NCBI GenBank assembly: GCA_010015675.1 | Contig: ML976979.1 | Location: 720,445-784,444 of the forward strand | DNA from: Byssothecium circinans | Taxonomy: Eukaryota; Ascomycota; Dothideomycetes; Pleosporales; Massarinaceae | Length of the DNA: 64,000 nt | Reading direction: 5' to 3' | Shown here: positions 12,387-23,991 of the stretch, piece by piece | Layout of the letters: every line of letters starts with the position of its first letter | Position numbering within the stretch: position 1 is the first letter of the stretch | The notes under the pieces: generated by a model | The model's database searches: none | What the model saw: only the letters and a program-made list of their open reading frames with translations | What the model was told of the DNA's origin: nothing | Program-made: the position numbers and the translations under genes

Positions 12387-14190
12387 TCACGCTTGCTCGA
12401 CCGGATCACATACAGCCTCTTCATGAATGCCTTCTTCGAGCCCAGTAGTGACTGCTGAAAAACGCGAGAATGGTACATCAACCTTGCTCCCTCCAATTAG
12501 CGAAAACGACTCGTTCGGGTCGAGCTTGAACTGTCGACTAATCATCATGCCAGCTTCTGTGAGCGCTCCAAAGCTGTGTCGGAGTACAAATGTCTCTTTT
12601 GGTGTTGCGGCATCATGCTGCCACGAGCCTGCCGGGAGGGCGTCCGCAGTGCTGGGGATAGTACCAAGCTCCCAGCTCCATTTATTGTCCAAATTCTCAA
12701 GGCCTTTTAACTTTTCGATGTCATCTGCCGAGCCACCCTGTGTGCCGGACGAAGGCGATATGAAGAACTGTATAAAGTCTCCATCCCGCGCGACTTGCTG
12801 AAGAGCAAAAGAAAGATCACCAGGGCCATCAAACATGCTGCCTTCGGTTGAGTTGTTATCCTGTGCAGTAGCAACTGGATCAAGTGAAAGTAAACCGGCC
12901 TTCTTTCCCCATCCGCCACCACCGCTCAGGACACGATGAAGACGGGCACCAGCAGCTAGCGCATTCGCGACCAGATCATTGAAGGCAGTCGGATGCTTCT
13001 TCCAGAGATTCTCCCATAGTTCGGCATCAGCTGCTGCGGATCCTTTAGAGGCGTCTTCTGATAATCGACCAAGTATCGAATTCGTCGCCGCCAGAATAGG
13101 CTCCAGCGTCTCCTTGGACATGACCAAAGCCCAAGCCATTGTCGCTTGAGCTGACTCCCCGCGAGCGCTGTAAAATTGAGGGACGACTTTTTCGAGTTCC
13201 TGAGAAGCGACCACGCTATTGCCATCGGGGCCAGTGATCCGCCGGAGAATATTCCCCATACTGGCTTCAACTTGGCGTGGAGTCGTCAGAGGGATCAAGG
13301 GAACAGTGAGAGCAGAGGTCTGCTTTGTACCTGGCGCGCCCGTGTGAATCATGATGCCGTGATGCGTGACTTGCTGTTTCGCTTTGAGCGTGAAGTCTAC
13401 AGCATCTTTGCTCTTCTCCCACGTCGAGTAGATCATTGTTGATGGAGTGCCCGTCTGAAACACGGTATTGGCCAACGGTAGCCGCAGAGTGTCGCTGAAA
13501 TAGCCGGCGCTGTCCTCGGAAGTCTTGGAAGCCACGAAAGTAATCGCGGCCTGGTCAGCTGGGGGTTCGGACGAGGAGGGAATTGAGTCGGAGAAGCACA
13601 GGGTCGCATAGGCAATCCCTTCGAGCCCAGTCTCGCCAACCGGCGGCTGCTTTGCCCTGTCCCGAGCCTCCTTCTCTAGTGACGTGATGTCATCCAGTGA
13701 TGGTAGTGTTCTTGGGGCAGGAAGCTTGTCCACCACAGCGCATAGAGCATGCACCCTCGTGTATGGTTGCTTCGCTAAGCTGAACCATTCGCCATAGGCC
13801 TGGCGGAGAGCCTTGTGTACGAATGCTGAGTCGTCGAGGAGCCATGGCGCAAACGAGGGTGTAACGAGGAAGACGGCGAACCGGTCGCGAGTGAGGTGCT
13901 TCTTTTCCACTGGAGTAATGTGCTTGATGAGGTCTTCTGGTGTCTGACCGCGTTAGCCTTTCCCTGCCATTTCGCCTGCTCTGACGTACTGTTCCAACAA
14001 TGGAGCTGGGTATTATTATGGCGCTATTGGCCGTACTGAGCTTGAGCGTTCCGTCTCTGTCATCGCCGTCCGATGTCTGCGAGTATGCGCGAAGAGCAAG
14101 GTGGTGTGCGCGGTAGATACGAGCAGTGGCGGGCTTGAGGCCCCGCAAGACGTGCCATTGTCGCGTGACCCAAGGAGGCATTAGTTTCAA
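12387..14190 (-). CDS. Predicted mitochondrial protein, conserved fungal family (Mmc1-like, tentative)
   Basis: Exons 14190-13990 and 13943-12387 are joined by a 46-nt intron (GTACGT to GTCAG), giving 585 aa. The first about 45 residues (alternative start at residue 4) are rich in Arg, Ala and Leu with few acidic residues, ending in LRAYSQT, which is a typical mitochondrial presequence. The body is soluble and includes a striking GGGGWGKKAGLLSLDP segment at about residue 420, and a conserved-looking C-terminal FSLIGGSKVDVPFSRF. The length and Gly-Trp-Gly motif remind me of the fungal Mmc1-type mitochondrial proteins linked to respiratory complex assembly, but that assignment is from memory and tentative. 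It is divergent from mnn9 and only 70 bp ahead of the following minus-strand gene. Confidence 0.8.
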
Positions 14191-14894
14191 TCAATTGACC
14201 ATGATGCTGGGCGCAGTCCCTCTATCAAAATTTCCGTCAATTGATCGAGTCCTGAGACCATGGAGATGAAAACGCGCTAGAGCTGCTTAGTCAGGCGATC
14301 CGTAGATCTAATCTCACATGCACTTGCAATGTTGAATGTGGTTCGCAACATTGAACAAAAGCGAGGCGGATAGTGACATTGAAAAGGCACTTGGAAAGGA
14401 TTCAGGCAGTTGCAAGTCTAGTCAAACCCATAGCTGGAGTGAAGTTGAAGGCCGGCGGACTACCAGTATCAAGTATCAGATTATCGCACATGCAAGCTCG
14501 GACCGTTGAGGCTCGCGGCAGCTGCAAGGGCGACCGAATTATTCCTCATTGATAGTATCATAGTATCTAGTATCTACCAGTGGACTCTCCTGTGCATGTG
14601 ATTCTCCCTGCAATCTGTAGCAGACCACCCAACGATCGAACGGCCTTTTTGCGCTGCTCCCTACCCAACATTCGCAGTGCTGCCTACCCCTGAGCCCCGT
14701 CGTCGCTGACACACCCCCCATCGCGGAGCGCCAGCTTGGCCTCAATTCTCCTGCACCTCCCTTTGCGACACGCAGCAGCCCACGCCATCGCCGTTGCATA
14801 GCCGCTCAGCAGCACCACGCCTTCACTTCTGATGCCCCCTTTATAGATACCTTTGCGATTGGCGACCTAGGTCCGCCTGTTCCCCCGTACAAAA
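14191..14894. other. Divergent promoter region between the mitochondrial-protein gene and mnn9
   Basis: About 700 bp shared between two outward-facing genes. No coding region is supported. Confidence 0.5.
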
Positions 14895-16057
14895 ATGCCG
14901 ACTCCACGCTCGTTACGACGCCAGAACCCCATCACCTTTGTCCTCGCCGGCATCCTCTGCATAGGCTTCTTCATATTCTTCTTCTCCAGCGGGGATGGGT
15001 CCACCGTCGCCTCGGAGAAGGGGACCGGACACACCGCCTCGAGCGTCCTCTCTCCGCCCTCTTTGCCCTTCCGCAAGTCGAAATCGAACGAAGCCCTACG
15101 GGCACCCCCCGTCGAGCACTACTTCATGAATAATGTCACGCAATCGCGGACACCCATTGAGAACAAGGAGAAGGTGCTCATCCTGACACCGCTGGCGCGC
15201 TTCTACCAAGAGTACTGGGACAACCTGATCAAGATCGACTACCCGCACGAGCTCATTTCGCTCGGCTTCATAATACCCAAGACCAAGGAGGGAAACGCTG
15301 CATTTGCGGCGTTGCAGACACAGGTCAAGAAAACCCAGGGCGGCTCCAAGGCAAAGCGCTTCGCCAGCATCACCATCCTGCGCCAGGACACCGAAAACCC
15401 GCTCCAGTCCCAACTCGAGGCGGAAAGACACAAGATGGAAAACCAAAAGGCACGACGGGCTGCCATGGCCAAAGCGCGCAACTCGCTGCTCTTCACCACT
15501 CTCGGCCCGACCACGTCATGGGTCCTCTGGCTCGATGCCGATATCGTCGAGTTCCCGCCCACGCTGATCCAAGACCTGGCCGCTTACGATGCTCCCATCA
15601 TCGCCCCGAACTGTTTCCAGCGGTACTACAACGAGGAAAAGAAGTCAAAGGACATTCGGGCTTACGACTTCAACAACTGGATTGACAGCCCCACGGCGAA
15701 GGAGCTCGCCGCGAAGATGGGCAAGGACGATATTCTGCTCGAGGGGTATGCTGAGATGCCGACCTACCGCAGCTTGATGGCCTACATGTACGACCAGTCC
15801 GCGGATCCAGGCACCAAGGTCAAACTCGATGGCGTCGGAGGCGCTACGCTTCTTGTGAAAGCAGACGTCCACCGTGACGGCGCCATGTTCCCCGCTTTCC
15901 CCTTCTACCACCTGATTGAGACTGAGGGTTTCGCAAAGATGGCGCGCCGGTTGAACTGGGATAGCTATGGTCTACCTAATTACCTTGTAAGTCCAGTCCC
16001 TCTATCCTCTTCCGCCTCAGTCTAATACATGCACAGGTATATCATTATAACGAGTAG
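14895..16057 (+). CDS. mnn9: Mannan polymerase subunit Mnn9 (alpha-1,6-mannosyltransferase, GT62)
   Basis: Exons 14895-15986 and 16037-16057 are joined by a 50-nt intron, giving 370 aa. The final tiny exon supplies the conserved ending VYHYNE, which the unspliced frame lacks. The protein is a type II membrane protein with one hydrophobic anchor at residues 12-32, a short stem, and an Anp1/Mnn9/Van1 (GT62) catalytic domain. The DxD metal-binding motif is DAD at 214-216, in the context WVLWLDADIVEF. The length fits Mnn9 (about 370-400 aa) better than the longer Anp1 or Van1 paralogues. In the Golgi, Mnn9 works with Van1 (M-Pol I) and with Anp1 and others (M-Pol II) to extend the alpha-1,6-mannan backbone of N-glycans with GDP-mannose. 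The family call is firm. The choice of Mnn9 among the three paralogues rests on length and overall resemblance. Confidence 0.92.
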
Positions 16058-16810
16058 TGTGTTCGCCCTAGATTTCCTTCTTTCCGGATTAGCTTGGCGA
16101 TCATTGGGCGGCGTTTCGCGTTCTCAAGGGGGATCCATTCGAGTGCAAACTACAGCTATACTCTTCTCATTTCTGTTCGCGCTGTGCGGGGAAGGAAGGA
16201 GGGATTGGGATCTGTCGGATGTGCTACATAGGGTACCTTTTTTGCAAAAGGGTATTGACATCTATCTGTCCGGTCTGGCTTCGGACTGGAGCAAAATTAG
16301 AGTTTATACGCTTTCACTATTTACTCTTGATTGTCACTCAAACCATCTACTCGCCCCACGGACTAAGTCGCAGACTTTAGATTGACGAGTTCTCTGTGCA
16401 ATGGTTCCACTAGCTAGTTATGACAAACAGTGATGGAATATTTTTGTCGTGGAACGCCTGCGCTGTCGATATCTGCTCTCTGTCATTAGCGTTGCTGCTG
16501 TTTTCACATCTTCGACACTTGATGCAGTACTGTTAGCTTTAACAGAGCATGACAATAGCGAAATAAACCGTGATACTCTCCATACTATCGTTCCCATCCG
16601 TACTCCCCATGTTCCTAGTTACGCTAAGCTCAGACACCACGCTATCCGCATCTAGCCCTCACACCTGTCTTACCCCTCAGTCTGTGGCCCCACATGCATA
16701 ATTCAGAATTCTTCCCACTCCTGCATTTTCCCATCAGACCTCACTCTCTCCCAGCACCGCTCGTTTTGTTCAGGATATATTTTATTTAAGGGGAATTGTT
16801 TCCATAGATC
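16058..16810. other. Intergenic, no gene seen
   Basis: 3' flank of mnn9 up to the tRNA gene. Only short frames are present. Confidence 0.5.
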
Positions 16811-16903
16811 GGCTCGGTGGTGTAGTTGGTTATCACGTCAGTCTAACAAGCAATGTCCTGTTAGGGTCACTGAAGGTCCCGAGTTCAAACCTCGGCTGAG
16901 TCA
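16811..16903 (+). tRNA. tRNA-Val(AAC) with a 19-nt intron
   Basis: A full cloverleaf can be drawn. The acceptor GGCTCGG pairs with CTGAGTC (two G-U pairs) and is followed by discriminator A at 16903. The anticodon stem is TCAGT/ACTGA and the T arm is CCGAG-TTCAAAC-CTCGG. The anticodon AAC is at 16845-16847. The intron, 16849-16867, lies at the canonical site one base 3' of the anticodon and contains TGTTAG, which can pair with the anticodon loop as expected for splicing-endonuclease substrates. No CCA is encoded, as is normal in eukaryotes. Confidence 0.93.
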
Positions 16904-16906
16904 TTA

Positions 16907-16914
16907 TTTTTTTT
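16907..16914 (+). terminator. RNA polymerase III terminator (T run)
   Basis: An uninterrupted T run begins within a few bases of the tRNA 3' end, with a second T run shortly after. This is the usual Pol III stop signal. Confidence 0.75.
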
Positions 16915-17476
16915 GTCTTTTTTGCTTTTGTCTTGCATTTTGGTGGGGTTTTGGCGTTTAGAGTTAGCGTTTCTTTTTTTAGATTTTAGGTTTTAGATTT
17001 ATGAGGGGTGGTGGAGGGGAGCACGGTCTTGGTGGTGGTGGGTGGAGTGGATGCAAAACCTTAGTCGCAGCGGTTGGTTGATAAGGGACGATTCAACTGT
17101 CAAATACGGCAGAGTTGACAATGCGCAATTGCAAACACGTCACGGGGAATGTGTTTATTATTATTATTGTGTCAGTATTATTGAGATAAATTGAAAAAGA
17201 GAGTAGGGATGCCATTCTGTTGGAAATATCTGGGACATATCGACATGAGGCACGAGCATTGATTCGGCAGGTTAGAGACGAGGGTGCAAATCCTCAATCA
17301 GCCCTTCACTTCAAATTAACATGCTACCTTGTGCGCGGCCTGCCACTTACGTACATTCTGCAGCTGTCGAATGAAAACCTCTGCAGTATTCAACTCCACT
17401 GAAAATCGTATCGCAAGGAGTGGTCTCTTCAATCCGAACCTCGGGCTATTGGTCGAGCCTTGTGTCCGATCTCGTG
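16915..17476. other. Intergenic, no gene seen
   Basis: This is the 3' flank shared by the tRNA and the convergent arginyl-tRNA synthetase gene. A TTA/TTATTA-rich patch is near 17155. Confidence 0.5.
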
Positions 17477-19563
17477 TTACATCCTAACATCAGAGCTTAT
17501 TAGCTAGATCAAGAGAATTACGAACCAGAAACTTACCGTTCCAGAGGTGTCAGACCTAAGAGACGCATCCCGTTATTGATTACACACCTCGCCGCGTCGT
17601 AAAGAGCCACTCGAGCCTTCATAAGTTCCCGCTCGCTCCCAACTACCTGCAGCACATCGTAACTACTATTAACAGCATGCGTGAGACGAAACAAGTACGT
17701 TAGGACCGTAGTAGGCTCTAGCGTTTTCAGAGTATTTTGGATGGTGTCGGGGAACTGGGCGATGAGTCGAACCACGTTGATCGCATGGGGTTCAGCCAGA
17801 AGGTCGAGGTTTGCGGTTTCGATCTCAGAAGTCGGAACACCCGCTTTTAGCAGGATGGAACAGAGTCGGGCGTGGGAGTATTGGAGGTAAGGGCCAGTGT
17901 CTCCTTCGAAGGACGTCATTGTGTCGATGTTGAAGCGGTAGCTGTTGATGCTGGATGGCGTCAGATGACTCTTCAATGGAAATCTTAGTCAAGATGGAAA
18001 TCATACCGCTTCCCACTCATATCTTGCACCATGACACTACTGATACCAAGGATATCGGCGGTCCTTTCAGGATCTAAGACTTGAGCGTACTTGACCTCGT
18101 TCTTCCGCATCACTTCGTGCATCTTTTCACCCACGTCCTTCAACACATCATCCAAGAAAACCACCGTTCCTCTACGCGTGCTCATGCCCAGGACAAGACC
18201 AAATCTGACATGGGAGATTCGAGAGCGCAGTTCCGGATTGTCAGTCAACTCAACGAGCTTGAAGAGCTGCTTGAGATGCAGTCCCTGGTCGCTGGCGACA
18301 ACATATATCATCTGATCGAACTTGTAGGCCTCGTTTCGCTCAAACGAGGCGCCGAGATCACGCGTGAGATAGAGGCTTGTGCCATCAGTCTTGCGTATAA
18401 GCGCTTTGCCAAGCGCTTCGCCCGTCTTTCCGTCAACATGTTTGGAGAAGTCGACTATCGCGGCTCCCTGCGATCCCTCCAAGAGTCCTCTACTCTCCAA
18501 CTGCCTCTCTGCACTTTTCATGCTGTCTTCCCCGACAAGGCTCTCGCCCGCGTACTCATCGAAATGGATGTTCAGCCGAGTATACGCCTCTTTGTACCTC
18601 TGTATGCTGAGCTCCCTGAACTTCTTCCACATTCCGATAGCTTCCGGATCGCCGTCACACATGGCTTTGAAATATCGCCTCGCTTGCTCGTCAAAACCCT
18701 CGTTCCGGAGCTTAGTAGCATCCTTCCCTTCTTTCTCCAAACGTTCAATCTCCGTCCGTTCCTTAGCAAGAAGCGCGTTAACCTTGACGTAAATCTGGTA
18801 CAGATGATGAATTTGGTCCGCTTCTAGCGCTTTCTCGTCTCCAAACATCTTATACCCCAGCGCTAGCAATCCGTACTGTTTACCCCAGTCCCCCAGGTAG
18901 TTCAGACGCACGACGTCCCACCCAGCGGATTGGTAGAGGTTGGAGAGAAAGCCGCCGATGATGGTGCTTCGGAGATGGCCTTGGTGGAAGGGCTTTGCAA
19001 TGTTGGGCGAGGAGAACTCGATGACGATGCGCTTTTGGCCTTTTGAGGCGTCGTTGATGTCTTTCAAGCCGAGGAGGGGGTTGCTGCCCCATGCAGTTCG
19101 GTTATGGAGAACGGCTGGTATGACGTTCTTCACGAGGGCGTTGGGTTTGAAGCGAAATTGGATGAATGGGCCGTCGACGGTGGGTTTAGAAAGTAATGCG
19201 GATTCTGGGAACTAAAGGAGTGGAGTGGAGTGGATTAGCAGTGTCTCGGTTAGGGTCTAGTGCAATGGATTACCTGGTCAGCCCAACGACTTGCAAGATC
19301 ATTAGGGCTCTCTCCTTGGATTCTCAGAGCGGGCACTGGGAGTAAAAGATCGCCTTTGTCTAGAGTTGATGTTCGCTGGAGTAGGGAATAGATCGTTGGA
19401 GTAGGGAATAGATCGTCTTAGGCTGGACGCCCGATAGCTCGGAAAGGGCAGTGGCGATGTCTTTGCGATAAAGATCGAAAGGATTAAGGGAAGGGAAACA
19501 CTCCGGGATATCGAGTTGGTCGATTTGAAGCTTTTGAAGCCGTGCATCAGGCAAGTCATCCAT
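17477..19563 (-). pseudogene. Arginyl-tRNA synthetase, first exon frameshifted by a 20-bp tandem duplication
   Basis: Exons read 19563-19274, 19211-18007, 17950-17537 and 17483-17477; the last exon encodes only the closing Met and the stop. Class I ArgRS features are clear: the HIGH-type motif FHQGH, the MSTRRG motif (the MSTRKG/KMSK equivalent), and the C-terminal anticodon-binding domain with TSFEGDTGPYLQY. The expected length is 631 aa, normal for a fungal cytosolic/mitochondrial ArgRS. In exon 1 a 20-bp unit occurs twice in direct tandem (19377-19396 and 19397-19416). As written this shifts the frame and stops translation at about 19360, after roughly 67 residues; with one unit the frame runs cleanly into exon 2. 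The rest of the gene shows no decay. Upstream of the ATG an open frame without Met extends about 80 codons. A real recent mutation, a polymorphism or an assembly error would all fit. Confidence 0.88.
19377..19416. repeat. 20-bp perfect tandem duplication
   Basis: Two identical adjacent 20-bp copies lie inside the first exon of the arginyl-tRNA synthetase. Because 20 is not a multiple of three, the duplication breaks the frame. Confidence 0.95.
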
Positions 19564-20121
19564 GGCTGCTATGATCTTTGTTGTTGGGTGCGACGATGAG
19601 AGGAGGCGCGCGGAGAAGTTCGACAGAAGGGAATTGTCTAGCAACAAATATGCGGCTACTATGTATTGAAGTGCGGAATCGACGTTTGACTCATAGCTGT
19701 GAGCAACAATGCTTGGTGTTACCGTAAGGTAGGGTGTATTGAGTCATGACTCACGTGCCTCAACTCGGGGCACAGTCATCTCATAAAGTAGGCCCGATAA
19801 CGTATTTCAGTACTTAACTGCGCTAACTATTAGAGCAAACCATCGCAGGCTCTGTGAGAGTGGGTGGCATCGTGGAAGCATCTGTTTGGGAGTCTGTGTA
19901 CTGCGCCATGTGCACGGACCATCCAGGGGGCTTGAGCCCATCAGTGAACGAAACGCCACGCATCGGACACCAACCGACACTAACTTCAATTCTCCACATT
20001 CTGGTAAGTACAGCCTTCTTTTCGTCTTTGGACGTGTACAAAGAGGGCTGACTCTTTTCAGAGGAAACGATATGTTCCTCTTCGGCCCTGTCATCGAACA
20101 GAAGCCTTTCGTTCTCAGAGC
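19564..20121. other. Intergenic, divergent region; no gene seen
   Basis: This lies between the ArgRS start and the kinase-like pseudogene. Only short unsupported frames are present. Confidence 0.45.
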
Positions 20122-20903
20122 ATGGACCCTCAGCCGCCTGTAGTAGAGTCTACCCGAGACCTCCGCCATCTCAGCGAGGTATTCTCCGTCGAGGATGATG
20201 GATCACACAAGTATTTGCGTTCTGCATTTGCCGTCACAACCTGTGATGACTAGGTATAGTTTAGTCAAGCTCCCATCAGGTAGAGAGAATTAACCTCAAA
20301 GACCATGGAAAACTTGAAGTTCGTCCCGACGAGGATATATATCCCGAACCTCTAGCACACATCACGACCTTTTCGATGCCTCTTGATAGCACTGTCTACA
20401 TCAAAGGCCCTAAGGTGGGGAGCTACGACGCGTTTAAAGGCTTGGGGCTACTACCGAAACTGCTCCTGCAGGAAGCTGAAATACTGGAACTCCTTCGGCA
20501 CAATCCTTATCCACACATCGTTTAATATCATGGCAGTGGTCAAATTGTTGGCCTTATCCTGGACCGATATCCCGCTACGCTTCCGCGGAGACTAAGAGAC
20601 GGACCTAGAAAATTGTACCTAGACCTCTTCTCGGATAGAATTAAGTTAGCAGTAAGCCATTTTTATTCGTTAGGCCTGGCGCATAATGATCTCAATTCAA
20701 ACAACATTATGGTCAATGAGGGTGATACACCCGTTCTTATTGATTACGGCTCTTGCCAACCTCTCAGGAATGACTTCATTACAGCGGGTACACCAGGGTG
20801 GACTGATGGAGATTTCACAACTTCAGCGCAGCGAAATGCCGAATTTGGACTAGGAAAGTTGCAAGTTTGGTTGAATGAACACCAGGCTTCATTGGATGCT
20901 TAA
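20122..20903 (+). pseudogene. Kinase-like protein, frameshifted and with a premature stop
   Basis: Start ATG at 20122; an intron of about 43 nt fits after codon 30 (GTATTT to GACTAG). The frame then breaks just after LVKLPSG (about 20282), needing a 1-nt shift to continue as INLKDHGKLEV. An in-frame TAA follows at about 20523, in a spot where the family has a residue within an HIV-x-YHG segment. Beyond that the frame is intact to 20903. It contains the catalytic loop HNDLNSNNIMV, the IDYGSC metal-binding motif and GTPGW. It resembles the short Dothideomycete kinase-like proteins. The TAA could derive from CGA by two C-to-T type changes, as RIP would cause, but one codon is weak evidence. I regard it as a decayed copy. 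Confidence 0.75.
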
Positions 20904-22369
20904 GGCTCAGAACTCTGTGTGTATAGCCACCAAGACTCGTCACAGGGCTACCAAAGCTAAGACGACCTAGTAGTGGCGGGGCTGATAGTTCTGCGACTGA
21001 GGGCATTGTGGACTCCCGCAGTCTACGAAACTGGCTTCCGTGTGCATTGTTCGTCGACCCTGCGCATTCACCGTGACGACTTGTGTAGTTGCTGTGCCGC
21101 ACCTGCTTTACCTTCAGCTGTATCCAGGGCCGTGCGTTCGTTCCCTAACTTACATCGTCGAGGAAGCAGTTCGCAGAATGACTCTCGTAACCTGAAATCT
21201 TTGTAAGTACCGCAGTACTAGCATGGGGATTAAATGTACTTACTACGGGCGGAATATCTCTGAGGTGAGGGCAATGGCAGATAATGAGAATAAGCATCTG
21301 CTAGTCCTTAGGTCGTACGATATCGCTAACGGCTCTAGAAAACTGTGCCACTGGCATGCGCATGCATGTAGCATCCTCGTACTCGAAGTGCCGCCATTGG
21401 GCAAAAATCACCTTTGTCTGTAGGTCCCCCGCTCTATTATTGCCAACAACCCCGCGCATTTAAAGCACAGCAGTGGGTTCTTACCAGTCACGTGCCAGTG
21501 GTACCGCATAATCTCAAATAAAGCAGCCGTGCTGGGCTCAAAGAGGCAGTTTGATTGAAGTCAACCGGACATCCAGGACAGGCCTTGGAAACCCTCAAAA
21601 GGGGCCCACTTCAGTTTAGATCATACATTTAAACGTTGAACTGGACCATCCAACCCTACCTAGGTAATTAGTTAAAGAGAGGGCTGAGGCGGCCTTCAGA
21701 TACTACCCTTTCAAGCCTCAGACGACTGCTTGGTTTGAGATTACCTAGGTATGCGGTGGCAATTCTGTGGTGAGGCGCCTATTGCTTTCGCCTCAGATGC
21801 CGTTTAGAGTATCCGTATGAAGGTTTACTATATAGTTCTAAGCTCTACTCAAATCCCACGCAGGGTCTGGACGCTAAACTAGCTCCAGCTAAGCCCTACT
21901 AGATGCTTCGTAAGATATAGCTAAGAAGGGTGCAGACGTATCTGGTAGTAAGTAAGAAGGATATATAGTCTCCAAATACTATAGGCCCTAAGGGGTCTAG
22001 TGCTTATAGCTATATAATATATCGTGACATAAAATCGGGGTCGAGCTTCTCTCCTAGCATCGTCGACTGTGGTAATACCATTTCCATCTAGTAGTAGCGG
22101 ATTTTCGTTCAAGATCATTGCTATGATACAAACTGGGCAATGGAACAATCACTGGAGGTTAAGTCACCGCTGGGCATGTGAGCTCAAAACGCATTGTCAC
22201 ACGTATAAACGTTTTTAACGGGATTATCAAATAGGTCCAAATAATACGGAATTGTTATATCTCATGGATCGTTCATATCCCTTATCAACCCTTCCTCAAG
22301 ACCCTCCAGCAACGTCCCGCGCCGACAACACTGACAGCTCCTTCGCTTCCTCCAGAGTCATGCCATGCT
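20904..22369. other. Intergenic with an AT-rich, RIP-like stretch at about 21630-22040
   Basis: No gene is supported. From about 21630 to 22040 the sequence becomes rich in TA steps and poor in CA, with runs such as TATAGCTATATAATATAT. This resembles a RIP-mutated repeat relic, similar in texture to the island near 55 kb. Confidence 0.45.
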
Positions 22370-22838
22370 TTAGTTGCAGTTGTTAGCCTCGTTGGCGTTG
22401 TTGCCCGTAGCAGCGCCAGCCGCAGCACCCGCGGCAGCGTTGTTGTTTGCCGCACCCTGACCAGCAGCACTGCATTGAGCTAGAAACCACCCATCAGCAA
22501 CATGAACTCCCTCATACGAACATCGACAAAGACTTACTCTTCTGGTCCGAGCACGCGGCCACACTCAACGTCTCATCACCGCCATTCGCCGCATTGGCAC
22601 AAGCGTTGAACTGCTGGTCACAGCTCCTCTGCAACGCAGCACCAATGTTGACAAAGGTATCGCCCTTGACACTGAACGGGCGCTTCGCATCGCCCGAGTC
22701 GAGAACAGGGGTAGCGGCGATTCCGCCGAGGGCGCCGGCAAAGGACTGCGCGTTGTTTTGGCGGCGGGTGGGTTGGTAGACGGTAGGGGCTGAGAGGGCG
22801 AGGGTGAAGAGGGTGCTGAGAATGATGGTGGTCTTCAT
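22370..22838 (-). CDS. Small secreted protein, Cys-containing with Ala/Gly/Asn-rich tail
   Basis: Exons 22838-22538 and 22479-22370 are joined by a 58-nt intron (GTAAGT to TTCTAG), giving 136 aa. The start has a clear signal peptide (TTIILSTLFTLALSAP). The mature region opens with a dibasic RR, which may be a Kex2-type cleavage site. Cysteines sit at SCDQQFNACANAAN, AACSDQKTQCSAAG and NNCN. The tail is repetitive in Ala, Gly and Asn. Without splicing the protein ends early and loses its last cysteines, which supports the intron. Small secreted proteins of this build are common in plant-associated fungi; no function can be assigned. Confidence 0.8.
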
Positions 22839-23991
22839 TGTGGTAGTTGGTAGGTTGTTCGGTATGTAGTGGCGATATGTGGTGGGTATATATACAGTAT
22901 GGATGGAGTGGTCGGTATCGTTAGGTTTAAAGTTAATGACAGAAATAAAAACAAAGATAGTGAGTGACCAGACTCGAAAGAATGTAAAATCGCCGGAGCA
23001 AGGGTAAAGAATGTGAATAGTAAGAAGCTGAAGAGAAGTGAGGATGCCGTGGGAACAATGAAGACATGGCGATACTTATACCGGCCCATCATCTCCTTGA
23101 ATCAAGGGATTCCCGCAAAAAAACACCCATGAAACTTATCCGACGGCCTTCAATATTACCCCAAGCACTTCTGACGGACCGCAACCGCTTGGACTTTCCC
23201 TGATCCATCGCCGTTCTCAACTGGAACTGGGGCAGCGCGGGCGAAGCTTTTTAAAGGCGCAAAGCTTGTGTGCAGTGGACGAATCAGAGACTAAGGTGTT
23301 GTGCAAAGGGATGCATGAACCTGAAGCATGTCTGAGAGTGGGTTTAGGAATTGCGCGATGGCTAGAACTGAGGATGCATTGACGTTTCGTGTGGAGTTGG
23401 TTGGAACCTTGGGCGCGAATACGGAGTATGCTGCGATGTGATGCATTGCGCAGGTCGATTATGACGAGATTGATTTGAATGCGCGGAACCGTGAGGTCCG
23501 GTTGGGCTTTTTTGAGAGTTAAGGGATGTTAAAAATGGCTTGAGCACGGTGTTGCCATGTCAAAGGTGAAGATGTTACTGGTGTTGAGTTTTCGTTCACT
23601 TGCTCGGTTACATCCCTGCCAGCGATCACGCATGTCCTGAGGCACGTTGTGAAGAGAAAGCTTGTTCTGCCTCGGGAACTCATGGTTGCACCAATCCTGA
23701 GGCTCATTGTGTCGCTGTCATTCCCGTCAAAACGCTCTTAAGACAACGCCGTTATCGCCTCGATCGTTCAAACGCATAAGAGAAGATCCTGAAGAACCCT
23801 TTTGGAGTGCTTGGCTCGCAAGAAATCGAGATGAAAGCGTGGTGTTTGTCTGCTGTCACCAATAAAGTCGAAGGTTTGAAGAAACGCATTGTGTTCATTT
23901 CCTAGCGTCTGGACGGTTGATAAGACATGCAAGAGTCTGCTCTGGCTGGCACTGCGATGTAGACTCCTGCAATTCGCTGTGAGAATTCTCA
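22839..23991. other. Intergenic, no gene seen
   Basis: Promoter side of the secreted-protein gene (TATA-like TATATATAC near 22888 on this strand) and the 3' flank of the F-box-like gene. Confidence 0.45.

Noticed and set aside
17240..17310. Second tRNA candidate 3' of the tRNA-Val
   Set aside because: The B-box is mismatched and no cloverleaf can be folded.
22835..23092. Minus-strand hydrophobic 85-aa frame
   Set aside because: It lies in the 5' leader/promoter of the small secreted protein and overlaps its ATG; no support as a gene.
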